A program made the position numbers and the translations under genes. A stretch of DNA of 64,000 bases from Bacteroidales bacterium (GTDB lineage: Bacteria > Bacteroidota > Bacteroidia > Bacteroidales > WCHB1-69): assembly GCA_017395245.1 (NCBI GenBank), contig JAFPVR010000001.1, positions 1-64,000 of the forward strand, in the 5' to 3' direction. This document shows, one piece after another, positions 35,580 to 45,232 of the stretch. The notes beneath the pieces are model-generated. The model was given only the letters and a program-made list of their open reading frames with translations, ran no database searches and was not told the origin of the DNA. Within the stretch, counting starts at the first letter, position 1; each line of letters begins with the position of its first letter.

Positions 35580-36764
35580 ATGTATCAAGACTTTATCGAT
35601 TTTGTTCGGGAAACATTCGATGATCCTGAGGGATTTATCATTCTGCACGATCCTCGCTTCATCGGCAATGAGCGCAAATACATCATGGACGCCATGGACT
35701 CGAATTTCGTGTCGAGCGTGGGTGAATATGTGGGCAAGTTTGAGGAAGCGGTGGCCCGCTATACGGGCAGCCAGTACGCGGTGGCTGCAGTGAACGGCAC
35801 CTCAGCCCTCCACATCTGCCTGCTGTTGGCGGGCGTGAAACGCGATGAAGAGGTAATCACCCAGCCCGTCTCGTTTATCGCCACCTGCAACGCCATCGCC
35901 TATACGGGGGCGCATCCGGTGTTTGTGGATGTGGACCGCCACACTATGGGCCTGAGTCCCGAAAAATTGGAGGCTTTCCTGAAAGCCCACGCCCGCAAGG
36001 ATGCGGATGGCCATTGCTATAACGCCAAAACGGGCCGACGCTTTGCCGCAGTGGTGCCCATGCACACCTTTGGCCACCCCTGCCTTATTGAGGATATTGC
36101 CGACATCTGCCAACGATATAACATCCCCTTGGTGGAGGATGCCGCCGAAAGTATCGGCAGCCTTTACAAAGGCAAGCATACCGGTCTGTTCGGCAAACTT
36201 TCCGCCCTCAGTTTCAACGGAAACAAGGTGATTACGACCGGTGGCGGCGGCATGATTCTGACGCAAGACGAAAAATTAGCCAAACTGGCCAAGCATATCA
36301 CCACAACGGCCAAAATACCGCACCGCTGGGAATACAACCACGACTATACGGCCTACAACTACCGCCTCACGAACTTGGCGGCGGCGTTGGGTTTGGGCCA
36401 AATTGAGCAGTGCGAGTTCTTTATCGAACAAAAACGGAAGCTCACGGACAAATACAAAGCCTTCTTTGCCGACAAAGATATCACGTTCTTCACCGAACCC
36501 GAAAACTGCCGTTCCAACTACTGGCTCAACGCCGTTATCCTGAAAGACAGGGCAGAACGTGACGCTTTTCTCACTTTCACTAACGACCATGGGGTGATGA
36601 CTCGCCCCATCTGGGTGCTCAACAACCGGTTGGACATGTACAAGGGCTGCCAATGCGGCGACCTCACCAATGCCGAATGGCTCGAAGACCGTGTGGTCAA
36701 CATTCCCAGCACCGTCATTATTCCGAATTATTACGAAAACATCAAGAAAGGACTGTATAGATAA
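35580..36764 (+). CDS. LegC-type PLP-dependent sugar aminotransferase
   Basis: A 394-residue DegT/DnrJ/EryC1/StrS aminotransferase. HDPRFIGNERKYIMDAMDSNFVSSVGEYV is typical of the LegC group, which aminates a UDP-4-keto sugar. Other motifs are VNGTSALHICLLLAG, EDAAESIGSLYKGKHTG and SFNGNKVITTGGGG, with Lys216 as the likely PLP lysine. It lies 85 bases after a sugar transferase and before a matching dehydratase, so the pair probably makes a UDP-4-amino-4,6-dideoxy sugar as in legionaminic acid or bacillosamine pathways; the product is inferred. Confidence 0.75.
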   Translation: MYQDFIDFVRETFDDPEGFIILHDPRFIGNERKYIMDAMDSNFVSSVGEYVGKFEEAVARYTGSQYAVAAVNGTSALHICLLLAGVKRDEEVITQPVSFIATCNAIAYTGAHPVFVDVDRHTMGLSPEKLEAFLKAHARKDADGHCYNAKTGRRFAAVVPMHTFGHPCLIEDIADICQRYNIPLVEDAAESIGSLYKGKHTGLFGKLSALSFNGNKVITTGGGGMILTQDEKLAKLAKHITTTAKIPHRWEYNHDYTAYNYRLTNLAAALGLGQIEQCEFFIEQKRKLTDKYKAFFADKDITFFTEPENCRSNYWLNAVILKDRAERDAFLTFTNDHGVMTRPIWVLNNRLDMYKGCQCGDLTNAEWLEDRVVNIPSTVIIPNYYENIKKGLYR

Positions 36765-36821
36765 CGGAACATTCTGATTGTCAATCAATTCTCAAATCAC
36801 GATTAACCCAAAACAAGCATT

Positions 36822-38030
36822 ATGATAAACGTAAACACCTTTATTTCAGAGAACATCACGCTTCGCAAAAAGTCGATGTTTCTGCAGGATATTGAAAATA
36901 ACCGTGAGCAGCTCACTCGCGAGATTGAAGGCCGAAGTGTTTTGGTGATCGGAGGTGCCGGCACCATCGGTTCTTCCTATATCCGGGCGTTGCTGCCTTT
37001 CAAGCCCTCCAAACTGGTGGTGGTGGACATTAGCGAAAACGGCCTCACGGAACTGACCCGAGATTTGCGTTCCACGTATGGCATGTATGTGCCGGAGGAC
37101 TACCGAACCTATCCATTGAACTACGCCGACCCGATTTTTGAGAAGATCTTCCGGGCGGAAGGCGGCTTCGACATTGTGGCCAACTTTTCGGCACACAAGC
37201 ATGTGCGCAGCGAAAAGGACCGTTATTCGGTGGAAGCCCTCATCGAAAACAACGTGCTGAAAGCCCGCAAACTGTTGGATTTATTGGTGGAAATGCCCCC
37301 GAAGCACTTCTTCTGCGTCAGCACCGACAAGGCGGCCAATCCCGTGAACATTATGGGTTGCAGCAAGAAGGTGATGGAGGAGATGATTATGGCCTACTCG
37401 AAGAAATTCAAGGTCTGCACGGCCCGCTTCGCCAATGTGGCGTTCAGCAACGGCTCGCTGTTGGCCGGTTTTTTGGAACGGATGATGAAACGCCAGCCGC
37501 TGAGCTCGCCCAATGACGTGAAACGCTACTTCGTGAGTCCGGAAGAGAGCGGGCAAATCTGCATGTTAGCCTGCATGTTGGGCCGCAGCGGGGAGATTTT
37601 CTTCCCGAAATTGGGCGAAGAGCAGATGATGACCTTCTCCAGCATTTGCGACAAATTCCTCACGCAGCAGGGCTATAAGATCAAATACTGCAGCAGCGAG
37701 GAGGAAGCCCGCAAGTTTGCCGCCGAAATGCCGGTGAACAGCGACACCTACCCGGTATATTACTTCGGTTCGGACACCACCGGCGAAAAAGGGTTCGAAG
37801 AATTCTACATTCCGGGGGAGAAGCTGAATATGGAGAAGTTCTCGTCCTTAGGTGTGATTGAAGAGTATCCGTGCAAGCCCTTGAGCGACATTGACCGTTA
37901 TTTTGACCAACTGCAGGCCCTGTTTGCCCGCCCCGACTTCACCAAAGCCGACGTGGTGGAATTGCTCAAGGAGTTTGTCCCCAACTTCGAACATGAGGAG
38001 AAGGGCAAGAATTTGGATCAGAAAATGTAA
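36822..38030 (+). CDS. UDP-N-acetylglucosamine 4,6-dehydratase-like enzyme
   Basis: A 402-residue extended SDR enzyme with the NAD motif LVIGGAGTIGSSYI, then FSAHKHVRSEKD, and the active site STDKAANPVNIMGCSKKVMEE. The T-D-K triad with M replacing Tyr in the M-x-x-x-K motif is the form found in PglF/FlaA1-type dehydratases, which convert UDP-GlcNAc to a 4-keto-6-deoxy sugar, the substrate of the upstream aminotransferase. No transmembrane region is present, unlike PglF. Confidence 0.75.
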   Translation: MINVNTFISENITLRKKSMFLQDIENNREQLTREIEGRSVLVIGGAGTIGSSYIRALLPFKPSKLVVVDISENGLTELTRDLRSTYGMYVPEDYRTYPLNYADPIFEKIFRAEGGFDIVANFSAHKHVRSEKDRYSVEALIENNVLKARKLLDLLVEMPPKHFFCVSTDKAANPVNIMGCSKKVMEEMIMAYSKKFKVCTARFANVAFSNGSLLAGFLERMMKRQPLSSPNDVKRYFVSPEESGQICMLACMLGRSGEIFFPKLGEEQMMTFSSICDKFLTQQGYKIKYCSSEEEARKFAAEMPVNSDTYPVYYFGSDTTGEKGFEEFYIPGEKLNMEKFSSLGVIEEYPCKPLSDIDRYFDQLQALFARPDFTKADVVELLKEFVPNFEHEEKGKNLDQKM

Positions 38031-38057
38031 AAAAGCATCACGATTAAACCGAAAATC

Positions 38058-38747
38058 ATGTATTTATTTATCAAACGATTATTTGACATTGTCGCATCCC
38101 TTATCGCGATTATCTGTCTGAGTTGGTTGCTGATTCCCATCATGATTATTCTCGCCTGCACGGGTGAGCATGAGATTTTCTATAAGCAGATGCGCGTGGG
38201 CAAAGGCGGAAACATGTTCGGGGTGCTGAAATTTGCCACGATGCTGAAAGACAGTCCTAACATCGGGGCCGGATTGGTGACCACCCGCGATGATCCCAGG
38301 GTGCTGCCCTTCGGCAAATTTCTCCGCAAAACCAAACTGAACGAGCTGCCACAGCTCTTCAACGTCCTGTTGGGCAGCATGAGCGTGGTAGGTCCCCGTC
38401 CCATGGTGAAACCCGACTATGACGCTTACACCGAAGAGGCGCAACAATGCTACAACCAGATGACACCCGGCTTGTCGGGTATCGGCAGCATTGTTTTCCG
38501 CGACGAGGAGTACTATATCTCGAAAGTCAAAGATCCCATGGCTTTCCTGCGCCAGATTATCCAACCCTTCAAAGGACAGTTAGAAATCTGGTATTTCCGC
38601 AACCGCAACCTTTGGGTGGACTGCAAAATCATTTTCCTCACCGTCTGGGTGATCTTATTTCCCAAGAGTGAGTTACCCTACAAAGCCTTCCCAACCTTGC
38701 CGCGGAAAGACTTCGACAAGGAGGTGGAGATGTTTGGAAAAGAGTAG
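38058..38747 (+). CDS. Initiating sugar transferase (undecaprenyl-phosphate type) 2
   Basis: A 229-residue PglC/WcaJ-type phospho-sugar transferase with one N-terminal membrane segment (about 8-30), [37 protein letters not shown] and [13 protein letters not shown]. The usual LDELP Asp is Asn here (KLNELP) while the Glu is kept, as in some family members. It closes the cluster, 28 bases after the dehydratase. Two initiators bracketing the two sugar-nucleotide enzymes is unusual. Confidence 0.75.
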   Translation: MYLFIKRLFDIVASLIAIICLSWLLIPIMIILACTGEHEIFYKQMRVGKGGNMFGVLKFATMLKDSPNIGAGLVTTRDDPRVLPFGKFLRKTKLNELPQLFNVLLGSMSVVGPRPMVKPDYDAYTEEAQQCYNQMTPGLSGIGSIVFRDEEYYISKVKDPMAFLRQIIQPFKGQLEIWYFRNRNLWVDCKIIFLTVWVILFPKSELPYKAFPTLPRKDFDKEVEMFGKE

Positions 38748-38840
38748 GTTGTCCATGTTTAATCGGTTAAGCAATCTGAGATAAAAGCAAAAAAAGGAAG
38801 CACACTACCCAGCGTTACCGCTCCATACGACAAAGGGTTG

Positions 38841-38848
38841 TACTTTTG
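38841..38848 (+). promoter_or_regulatory. -7 box for the fucose operon
   Basis: TACTTTTG fits TAnnTTTG and lies 34 bases before the fucI ATG. Confidence 0.55.
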
Positions 38849-38881
38849 CCGACTTTTGTCTATTAATAAATCATCATCAAT

Positions 38882-40651
38882 ATGTATCCAAAAATCGGTA
38901 TCCGCCCCACCATTGACGGTCGTCAGGGCGGTGTTAGAGAAAGTCTGGAAGAAAAAACAATGGCCTTGGCACATGCCGTGGCCGACTTGATTAGCAATAA
39001 CTTACGCAACGGTGACGGTTCGCCTGTGAAGTGCGTTATCGCCGACACAACCATCGGACGTGTGGCGGAAACCGCCGCCTGTCAGGAGAAGTTCGAGCGC
39101 GAGGGCGTGGGTGCCACCATCACGGTGACCTCCTGCTGGTGCTACGGCAGCGAAACGATGGACATGAACCCGCACTGGCCCAAGGCTGTTTGGGGCTTCA
39201 ACGGTACCGAACGTCCTGGCGCGGTCTATTTGGCCGCCGTGCTCGCCGCTCATGCCCAGAAAGGGCTACCCGCCTTCGGTATTTACGGTCATGACGTACA
39301 GGATCTTGCCGACAATACCATCCCCGCCGACGTGGCTGAAAAAATCCTCCGTTGGGCCCGTGCAGCCATGGCGATGGCTACCATGCGCGGCAAAAGCTAC
39401 CTCTCCTTCGGCAGCGTCGCCATGGGTATCGCCGGCAGTATCGTCAACCCCGACTTTTATCAAGAATACCTTGGCATGCGCAACGAACAGGTTGATGAGA
39501 CCGAAATCCTCCGCCGCATGGACGAAGGCATTTACGACCACGAGGAGTATAAGAAAGCCTTCGAATGGGTGACAAAATACTGCAAAGTGAACGAAGGATG
39601 GGACAAAAACCGTCCCGAGAAGCAGAAAACGCGCGAGGAGAAGGATCAGGATTGGGAGTTTGTGACCAAGATGTACCTCATCATGCGCGACCTGATGCAT
39701 GGCAACCCGAAACTCCGCGAAATGGGATTCAAGGAAGAGGCACTGGGCCACAACGCCATTGCCGGCGGCTTCCAAGGACAGCGACAATGGACCGACTGGA
39801 AACCCAACGGCGATTTTGTGGAAGCGCTGCTCAACACGCAGTTCGACTGGAACGGCAAGCGTGAGGCGGTGGTCTTAGCCACTGAGAATGATGCCTTGAA
39901 CGGCACGGCCATGCTTTTCGGCCATCTGCTGACCCAACGCGCCCAAATCTTCAGCGATGTGCGCACCTACTGGAGCCCCGAGGCAGTGAAACGCGTCACC
40001 GGCAAAGAACTCACCGGCAAAGCGGCTAACGGCATTATCCACCTCATCAATTCCGGTGCCACCACCTTGGATGGAAACGGCTATGCCACTGACAATGAAG
40101 GCAATCCGACGATGAAACAGTGGTGGGATCTCACCGATGAGGACGAGAAACAGATTCTGGCACACACCCATTGGATGCCCGCCGACAGGGACTACTTCCG
40201 TGGCGGTGGATTCTCCAGCAACTTCCTCACACGCGGCGGCATGCCCGTGACCATGATGCGCCTCAACCTTGTGAAAGGTCTCGGCCCCGTGTTCCAACTG
40301 GCTGAAGGCTGGACTGTCGATATCGATCCGGAAATCCACAAAGTGCTCGACATGCGCACTGACCCAACCTGGCCGACCACCTGGTTCGTGCCGCGTCTCG
40401 ACCCGACAAGAGACTGTTTCAAAGACGTTTACAGCGTGATGAACTGCTGGGGAGCTAACCACGGAGCCATCAGCTACGGCCACATCGGCGCCGACCTCAT
40501 CACCCTCTGCTCCATGCTGCGCATCCCCGTCTGCATGCACAATGTTCCCGATGACCAAATCTTCCGTCCTGCCGCCTGGAACGCATTCGGTATGGACAAG
40601 GAGGGCGCGGACTTCCGTGCCTGTGCGAATTTCGGTCCAACGTATAAATAA
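38882..40651 (+). CDS. fucI: L-fucose isomerase
   Basis: A 589-residue cytoplasmic isomerase that converts L-fucose to L-fuculose, the first step in fucose use. [20 protein letters not shown] at the start, [13 protein letters not shown], and [17 protein letters not shown] with its catalytic Glu followed by [15 protein letters not shown] are hallmark motifs; the length matches E. coli FucI (591). It begins an operon with the aldolase (seven bases apart) and an FGGY kinase, so the three catabolic steps are together. No fucose permease or regulator is in the window. Confidence 0.93.
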   Translation: MYPKIGIRPTIDGRQGGVRESLEEKTMALAHAVADLISNNLRNGDGSPVKCVIADTTIGRVAETAACQEKFEREGVGATITVTSCWCYGSETMDMNPHWPKAVWGFNGTERPGAVYLAAVLAAHAQKGLPAFGIYGHDVQDLADNTIPADVAEKILRWARAAMAMATMRGKSYLSFGSVAMGIAGSIVNPDFYQEYLGMRNEQVDETEILRRMDEGIYDHEEYKKAFEWVTKYCKVNEGWDKNRPEKQKTREEKDQDWEFVTKMYLIMRDLMHGNPKLREMGFKEEALGHNAIAGGFQGQRQWTDWKPNGDFVEALLNTQFDWNGKREAVVLATENDALNGTAMLFGHLLTQRAQIFSDVRTYWSPEAVKRVTGKELTGKAANGIIHLINSGATTLDGNGYATDNEGNPTMKQWWDLTDEDEKQILAHTHWMPADRDYFRGGGFSSNFLTRGGMPVTMMRLNLVKGLGPVFQLAEGWTVDIDPEIHKVLDMRTDPTWPTTWFVPRLDPTRDCFKDVYSVMNCWGANHGAISYGHIGADLITLCSMLRIPVCMHNVPDDQIFRPAAWNAFGMDKEGADFRACANFGPTYK

Positions 40652-40658
40652 ACCGACA

Positions 40659-41297
40659 ATGATTTCTGATCAACATATCCAAACATTCGTGGCCCAGGCG
40701 CACCGCGTAGGTGAGCTTGGGCTTACGATTTGCTCCAGCGGCAATTTGAGTTGGAGAATCGGCGAACAAGCCCTCATCAGCGGCACCGGTTCATGGGTAC
40801 CTTCCTTGCGCCCCGACCAAGTGTCCCTTTGCGATGTAGCCACTGGCGAAATCCTCAACGGTGTGAAACCTTCCATGGAGAGTGTCTTCCACCTTGGGGT
40901 AATGCGTCAACGTCCCGATGTAGGTGTAGTATTGCACTTTCAATCGCCTTACGCCACGCAGGTCGCCTGTTCAGCTGTGCGCCCTAAAAGCTACAACGTC
41001 ACGGCGGAGATTCCGCTGCATGTCGGGCGCGTGATTCCCGAAATACCCTTCTACCGTCCCGGCAGTCCCCAATTGGCTGAAGCGGTAGTTGATGCGCTGA
41101 GAAACCGGAACTCCGCCCTCATGCTTCAGCACGGACAGGTAGTCTGCGGAAAGGATTTCGATGATGTAATTCAACGGGCCATGTTCTTCGAAATGGCCTG
41201 CCGCATCTGCGTCCTCGCCGACATGAAACCTGCTGTGCTCACAGAAGAGGAAGTGGATGAATTGGAGCAACATTTTATTGGGAAAGTAACACGATGA
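40659..41297 (+). CDS. fucA: L-fuculose-1-phosphate aldolase
   Basis: A 212-residue class II aldolase that splits L-fuculose-1-phosphate into dihydroxyacetone phosphate and L-lactaldehyde. The N-terminus ICSSGNLSWR, ESVFHLGVMRQRPDVGVVLHFQSPYAT and LQHGQVVCGKD fit the family. In E. coli FucA zinc is bound by a HxH pair in this position plus a later His; here the pair reads H-F-Q, so one ligand is changed. The start at 40659 is chosen because it follows the fucI stop; a longer reading would overlap fucI by 110 bases. Its stop overlaps the kinase start by four bases. Confidence 0.88.
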   Translation: MISDQHIQTFVAQAHRVGELGLTICSSGNLSWRIGEQALISGTGSWVPSLRPDQVSLCDVATGEILNGVKPSMESVFHLGVMRQRPDVGVVLHFQSPYATQVACSAVRPKSYNVTAEIPLHVGRVIPEIPFYRPGSPQLAEAVVDALRNRNSALMLQHGQVVCGKDFDDVIQRAMFFEMACRICVLADMKPAVLTEEEVDELEQHFIGKVTR

Positions 41298-42703
41298 AAG
41301 AGATATACCTCGCTTGTGATTTCGGTGGCGGCAGCGGCCGTGTGATGGCCGGTTGGTTGGAAAGCGGAAAGGTTTGTTTAGAAGAGGTTTACCGCTTCGC
41401 CAACCGACAGATCAAACTCGGCAACACCCTCTACTGGGACTTCCCCGCCCTGTTTCAAGACATGAAAGACGGACTGCGCATGGCCGCCGCCCAGTACGGA
41501 GACCGCATCGTCTCCATCGGCATTGACACCTGGGGCGTGGATTTCGGGCTCATCGACCGCCACGGACACCTGCTCGGACTGCCCATTTGCTACCGCGACA
41601 CACGCACGCAAGGTCTTCCTGAACAATACTTCGGCACCCGCGACCGCCATGAGCACTATCGCCACAACGGTACGCAGGTGATGGAAATCAACACCCTGTT
41701 CCAGCTGTTGGCCATGAAGGAGGCCTCGCTTCCAAAGGAGCCTTCGCTTCCAAAGGAGGCCTCGCTTCCAAGCGAGGCTAAGGAGCTTTCACTTCCAAGC
41801 GAAAGTATCACCTTTCTTAGCGGCACGAAACTCCTCTTTATGCCCGATCTCTTCCGCTATTTCCTCACCGGCCATATCGCCAACGAATACACCATCGCCT
41901 CCACCAGCGAACTGCTCAACGCCAGCACCCGAAACTGGGACTGGGACCTCATCGACGATACCGGTCTGCCCCGTTCGCTGTTCCAACCCATTGTGATGCC
42001 CGGCACCGACTGTGGCACTATTTTACCAGACATTGCCGACGAGACCGGACTAAGCAAGGAGGTGAAGGTCATCGCCGTGGCCAGCCATGACACCGCATCG
42101 GCCGTCATGAGCATCCCCGAATTTGAGGAACCGACCGCGTACATATCTTCCGGCACCTGGAGTCTGCTCGGGGTAACTGTTGACGAGCCGATTCTGACCC
42201 CTGAGGCTTGTGATGCAGGCTTTACCAACGAAGGCGGCGCTAACGGCAAAATCACCTTCCTGAGCAACATCACCGGACTCTGGATTCTGCAACAGTTAGC
42301 CAAAGAGTGGCAAACGAATGATTGGGCCGCCTTAACTTCCGAAGCGCGAAAAGCCACCAACGTACCGCTTATTGATGTGGACGACAGCACATTCACCGCG
42401 CCAGAGTCCATGCAGCGGGCTATTTTTGAGGCGGTTGGACGGGAACTCACGCGCGGCGAGACCGTACGTTGTGTCTTGGAAAGTTTGGCGCACCGCTACG
42501 CCACCGCCATCCGTAACCTGAACAAAATGCTACCCCACCCTGTCCGACGACTGCATATCATCGGAGGCGGTTCCCAAAACACCCTTCTGAACGAACTTAC
42601 GGCCAAAACCACAGGTCTGACAGTCTCCACCGGCGATGTGGAAGCCACTGCTATTGGTAATATTCTATGCCAACACAATAGCAAACAGACGCTTTTTGCT
42701 TAA
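41294..42703 (+). CDS. FGGY sugar kinase, rhamnulokinase-type, probably L-fuculokinase
   Basis: A 469-residue FGGY kinase. CDFGGGSGRVMAGWL at the N-terminus, TWGVDFGLIDRHGHLLG, and the C-terminal VCRVLESLAHRYATAI-like region and IIGGGSQNTLLNELTA show the RhaB branch. Its place in the fucI-fucA operon makes L-fuculose the likely substrate; RhaB-type kinases act on rhamnulose, which is stereochemically close. Residues about 142-172 are an insertion of Lys-Glu-Ala-Ser-Leu-Pro-like units encoded by a repeat array, within a loop between LFQLLA and FMPDLF. Confidence 0.8.
   Translation: MKEIYLACDFGGGSGRVMAGWLESGKVCLEEVYRFANRQIKLGNTLYWDFPALFQDMKDGLRMAAAQYGDRIVSIGIDTWGVDFGLIDRHGHLLGLPICYRDTRTQGLPEQYFGTRDRHEHYRHNGTQVMEINTLFQLLAMKEASLPKEPSLPKEASLPSEAKELSLPSESITFLSGTKLLFMPDLFRYFLTGHIANEYTIASTSELLNASTRNWDWDLIDDTGLPRSLFQPIVMPGTDCGTILPDIADETGLSKEVKVIAVASHDTASAVMSIPEFEEPTAYISSGTWSLLGVTVDEPILTPEACDAGFTNEGGANGKITFLSNITGLWILQQLAKEWQTNDWAALTSEARKATNVPLIDVDDSTFTAPESMQRAIFEAVGRELTRGETVRCVLESLAHRYATAIRNLNKMLPHPVRRLHIIGGGSQNTLLNELTAKTTGLTVSTGDVEATAIGNILCQHNSKQTLFA
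41717..41806 (+). repeat. In-frame palindromic repeat array inside the kinase gene
   Basis: About five related units of 18 bases (GGAGGCCTCGCTTCCAAA and variants) with self-complementary parts such as GCCTCGCTT/AAGCGAGGC lie in one stretch. The total is 90 bases, a multiple of three, with no stop, so the reading frame is kept. Confidence 0.8.
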
Positions 42704-42811
42704 AAAAAATATTATATAAATAACTGACAATCACATATTTACAACATTCATAAAGGGGGGGGGGTAAAACTGCTTACCAAAAGCGTCAAAAAAACTACAC
42801 TGTGCATTTTT

Positions 42812-42844
42812 TTTGTTGCAGCGTATAATTTTTTTGTACTTTTG
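42812..42844 (+). promoter_or_regulatory. Promoter of the WecA-like gene
   Basis: TTTG at 42812-42815 and TACTTTTG at 42837-42844 are 21 bases apart, standard for Bacteroidetes; the ATG is 20 bases downstream. A G-run (42757-42766) precedes it. Confidence 0.6.
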
Positions 42845-42864
42845 CGGTTTGTAATTGAAGTGTT

Positions 42865-44076
42865 ATGCACCAACATATCTCTTTCATATTGTCGGCGGTA
42901 CTTTGCGCATTGGTGGCAATGGGGACGTCTATTGTGATGAACCCCCTCATCATCACCTTGGCGTTCAAAAAGCAACTCACCGACAATCCAAATCATCGAA
43001 AACTGCAAAAGAAACCTATTCCAGTGGTGGGTGGCATGAGCGTCTACCTTGCTTTCGTCGTGGGACTTTTCTTCGCTAACCTGTTCCATCCCACAGACCA
43101 ACTGTACGTGGTCATCGCCGGTATGTCGGTCATGTTCTTCCTCGGCCTGTTCGATGACATGCTGGATCTTTCCTACAAGTTCAAGTTCGTCGTGCAAATC
43201 GGAGTCATCTCCCTACTATGGGTGTTCGACTATCGCATTGACACGTTCGTGGGACTGTTCGGAGTCAACCACATACCCATGGTTTGGAGCTATCTGCTAT
43301 CGGTTTTTGCCGGTGTGGGCCTGATGAACGCACTGAACATGGTGGACGGTGTGGACGGGCTCGCTTCCGGGTTAGGTATCCTTACCAACACCATCTGTGG
43401 TGCCTATTTCATCACCCATCACGACCCCTTGTTCGCCCTGCTATCGATTGTGTTTGCGGGGGCACTGATCCCGTTCTTTGTCTGTAACGTCTTTAGCCGC
43501 AAGTACAAGATGTTCATCGGCGATTCGGGATCGCTTATTATGGGCACGTTGGCCTACGTGCTCACCTGTCGCATCATCCACACACGCCACATGGACTGGA
43601 ACGACCAATACTGCGTGGCCATGATGTTCGCTATCTACGCACTGCCCGTCTTTGACACCCTGCGCGTGATGGGCGTGCGATTGATGCACGGCAATTCGCC
43701 TTTCAAGCCCGACCGCACGCACTTGCACCATATCTTCGTAGACCTCGGCTATCCCCACATCATGATTACCACCATCCTGCTGTTCATTAACATGCTCGTT
43801 ATCGGTGTCTGGTACCTCACCAGCATCTACATGGACTCCATCAACGGGCAGTTCTTCGTGGTGGTTGGCACGGCTATCTTACTGATTCCCGGCCTCTATT
43901 TCGTCCTGAAAATGATTATGATGAAGAAGCCGCAACTCTTCGAGAAGTTCAAGAAGCACTCCAAACGCATTTCCAGCAAACCCGTCAGTATTCGCGAAAA
44001 CATCTGCGACCTGCTTGACGGCGGCGTGCGCAGAAGACGCAAAATCCGTAAAGCAAAAGCGAAAGGAGGAGAATAA
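42865..44076 (+). CDS. WecA/MraY-family GlcNAc-1-phosphate transferase
   Basis: A 403-residue polytopic membrane enzyme with about 11 helices. HRKLQKKPIPVVGGM, LGLFDDMLDL (the DD pair), NALNMVDGVDGLASGLG and MFIGDSGSLIMG are the family signatures, and the C-terminal HxHH-like element reads DRTHLHHIF. It transfers a HexNAc-1-phosphate from UDP onto undecaprenyl phosphate to start a glycan. The cytoplasmic tail is strongly basic. It is transcribed from its own promoter and ends at a bidirectional terminator. Confidence 0.85.
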   Translation: MHQHISFILSAVLCALVAMGTSIVMNPLIITLAFKKQLTDNPNHRKLQKKPIPVVGGMSVYLAFVVGLFFANLFHPTDQLYVVIAGMSVMFFLGLFDDMLDLSYKFKFVVQIGVISLLWVFDYRIDTFVGLFGVNHIPMVWSYLLSVFAGVGLMNALNMVDGVDGLASGLGILTNTICGAYFITHHDPLFALLSIVFAGALIPFFVCNVFSRKYKMFIGDSGSLIMGTLAYVLTCRIIHTRHMDWNDQYCVAMMFAIYALPVFDTLRVMGVRLMHGNSPFKPDRTHLHHIFVDLGYPHIMITTILLFINMLVIGVWYLTSIYMDSINGQFFVVVGTAILLIPGLYFVLKMIMMKKPQLFEKFKKHSKRISSKPVSIRENICDLLDGGVRRRRKIRKAKAKGGE

Positions 44077-44109
44077 AAAGAAGGCTGCCATGGTGACAGC
44101 CTTCTTTTT
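44075..44109. terminator. Bidirectional terminator
   Basis: A perfect 13-bp stem (44075-44087 with 44097-44109) with a nine-base loop, A-rich on the left and T-rich on the right. It lies between the converging WecA-like and RluD-type genes, and both stop codons touch it. Confidence 0.85.
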
Positions 44110-45142
44110 ATTCCTTATTTCCGATAAACCCACGCCATTTCTCCACAACTGCGGCGAAATCTTCAGGCAGCTCCGACTCGAAAAGGATGTCTTTGCCGGT
44201 GATGGGATGCTTGAACCCTAACGACTTGGCATGCAGTGCCTGTCGCGGCATGAGGGAGAAACAGTTGCGGATGAACTGCTGGTATTTCGTGAAGGTGGTG
44301 CCTTTGAGGATGCGGTTGCCGCCGTAGGCCTCATCGTTGAAGAGCGGGTGCCCGATGTGCTGCATGTGGACGCGAATCTGGTGCGTGCGACCGGTCTCTA
44401 ACTGGCACTCCACCAGCGTCACATAGCCAAACCGTTCAACCACCCGCCAATGCGTGACCGCGTGCTTGCCCTGGTCGCTGTCCTCGGGAAAAACGGTCAT
44501 CACCATGCGGTCTTTGGGGTTGCGGCCCACATTGCCTACTATCGTGCCAGAATCTTCTTCGAAATCGCCCCAAACCAGCGCCCAGTACTTGCGCTCCAAA
44601 TCGTGGTCGAAGAAGGTCTTGGCCAGACGCATCTGCGCCAGCTCATTCTTCGTCACCGCCAACAAGCCGGAGGTGTTCTTGTCAATACGATGCACCAACA
44701 GCGGTTTCATCGGCGAGCCGTCCTCCAACGTCTGGCCCTCAAAGTAGCCGTACAGCGCATTGACCAGTGTGCCGGTGTAGTTACCGTAGGCCGGATGCAC
44801 CACCATGCCTGCCTCCTTGTTCACAATGAGCAGATCTTTGTCCTCATACACAATGTTGAGCGGGATGTGCTCGGGCAGAATTTCAGTGTCGTTGGGCGGA
44901 TTGGGCATCAGCACGGAGATAGTGTCGCCGGGGCGCACTTTGTAGTTCTGCTTCACCGGATTCCCGTTTACCAGAATACAGTCCGCCTTGGCCGCCTGCT
45001 GCACCTTGTTGCGCGACGTGTTGGCAATCAGGTTGAAGAGGTACTTGTCGATGCGGAGCATCTCCGTTCCTGCCGTCACCTCAAACCGATAGTGCTCGTA
45101 TAATTCGTCTTTTTCTTCGGTTTTTTTCTCTGTATCGCTCAT
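44108..45142 (-). CDS. rluD: RluA/RluD-family 23S rRNA pseudouridine synthase
   Basis: A 344-residue enzyme with an N-terminal S4 RNA-binding domain (RIDKYLFNLIANTSRNKVQ, then ILVNGNPVKQNYKVRPGD) and the pseudouridine synthase domain with VHRIDKNTSGLLAVTKN, whose Asp is catalytic, and GRTHQIRVHMQHIGHPLFND. The domain order and length match RluD, which modifies helix 69 of 23S rRNA; a sister specificity cannot be excluded. No partner gene is adjacent. Confidence 0.85.
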   Translation of the reverse strand: MSDTEKKTEEKDELYEHYRFEVTAGTEMLRIDKYLFNLIANTSRNKVQQAAKADCILVNGNPVKQNYKVRPGDTISVLMPNPPNDTEILPEHIPLNIVYEDKDLLIVNKEAGMVVHPAYGNYTGTLVNALYGYFEGQTLEDGSPMKPLLVHRIDKNTSGLLAVTKNELAQMRLAKTFFDHDLERKYWALVWGDFEEDSGTIVGNVGRNPKDRMVMTVFPEDSDQGKHAVTHWRVVERFGYVTLVECQLETGRTHQIRVHMQHIGHPLFNDEAYGGNRILKGTTFTKYQQFIRNCFSLMPRQALHAKSLGFKHPITGKDILFESELPEDFAAVVEKWRGFIGNKE

Positions 45143-45157
45143 TTTTTGCTATTCATA

Positions 45158-45216
45158 ACCCAGGGCTGCGGCCTGCGGCCTTACCCTGGGCTGACATATC
45201 TTGCCCTTTCAGGGCT
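45158..45216. repeat. REP-like two-hairpin element, copy 2
   Basis: CCCAGGG (45159-45165) pairs with CCCTGGG (45184-45190); a second hairpin GCCCT/AGGGC follows at 45203-45215. It fills the gap between the pseudouridine synthase and CAP-domain genes. Confidence 0.8.
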
Positions 45217-45232
45217 GCTTAAGGAATGTTAT

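Noticed and set aside
40542..40658. Extended start of fucA inside fucI.
   Set aside because: The 39 extra residues lie within the fucI coding sequence in another frame and match no aldolase.
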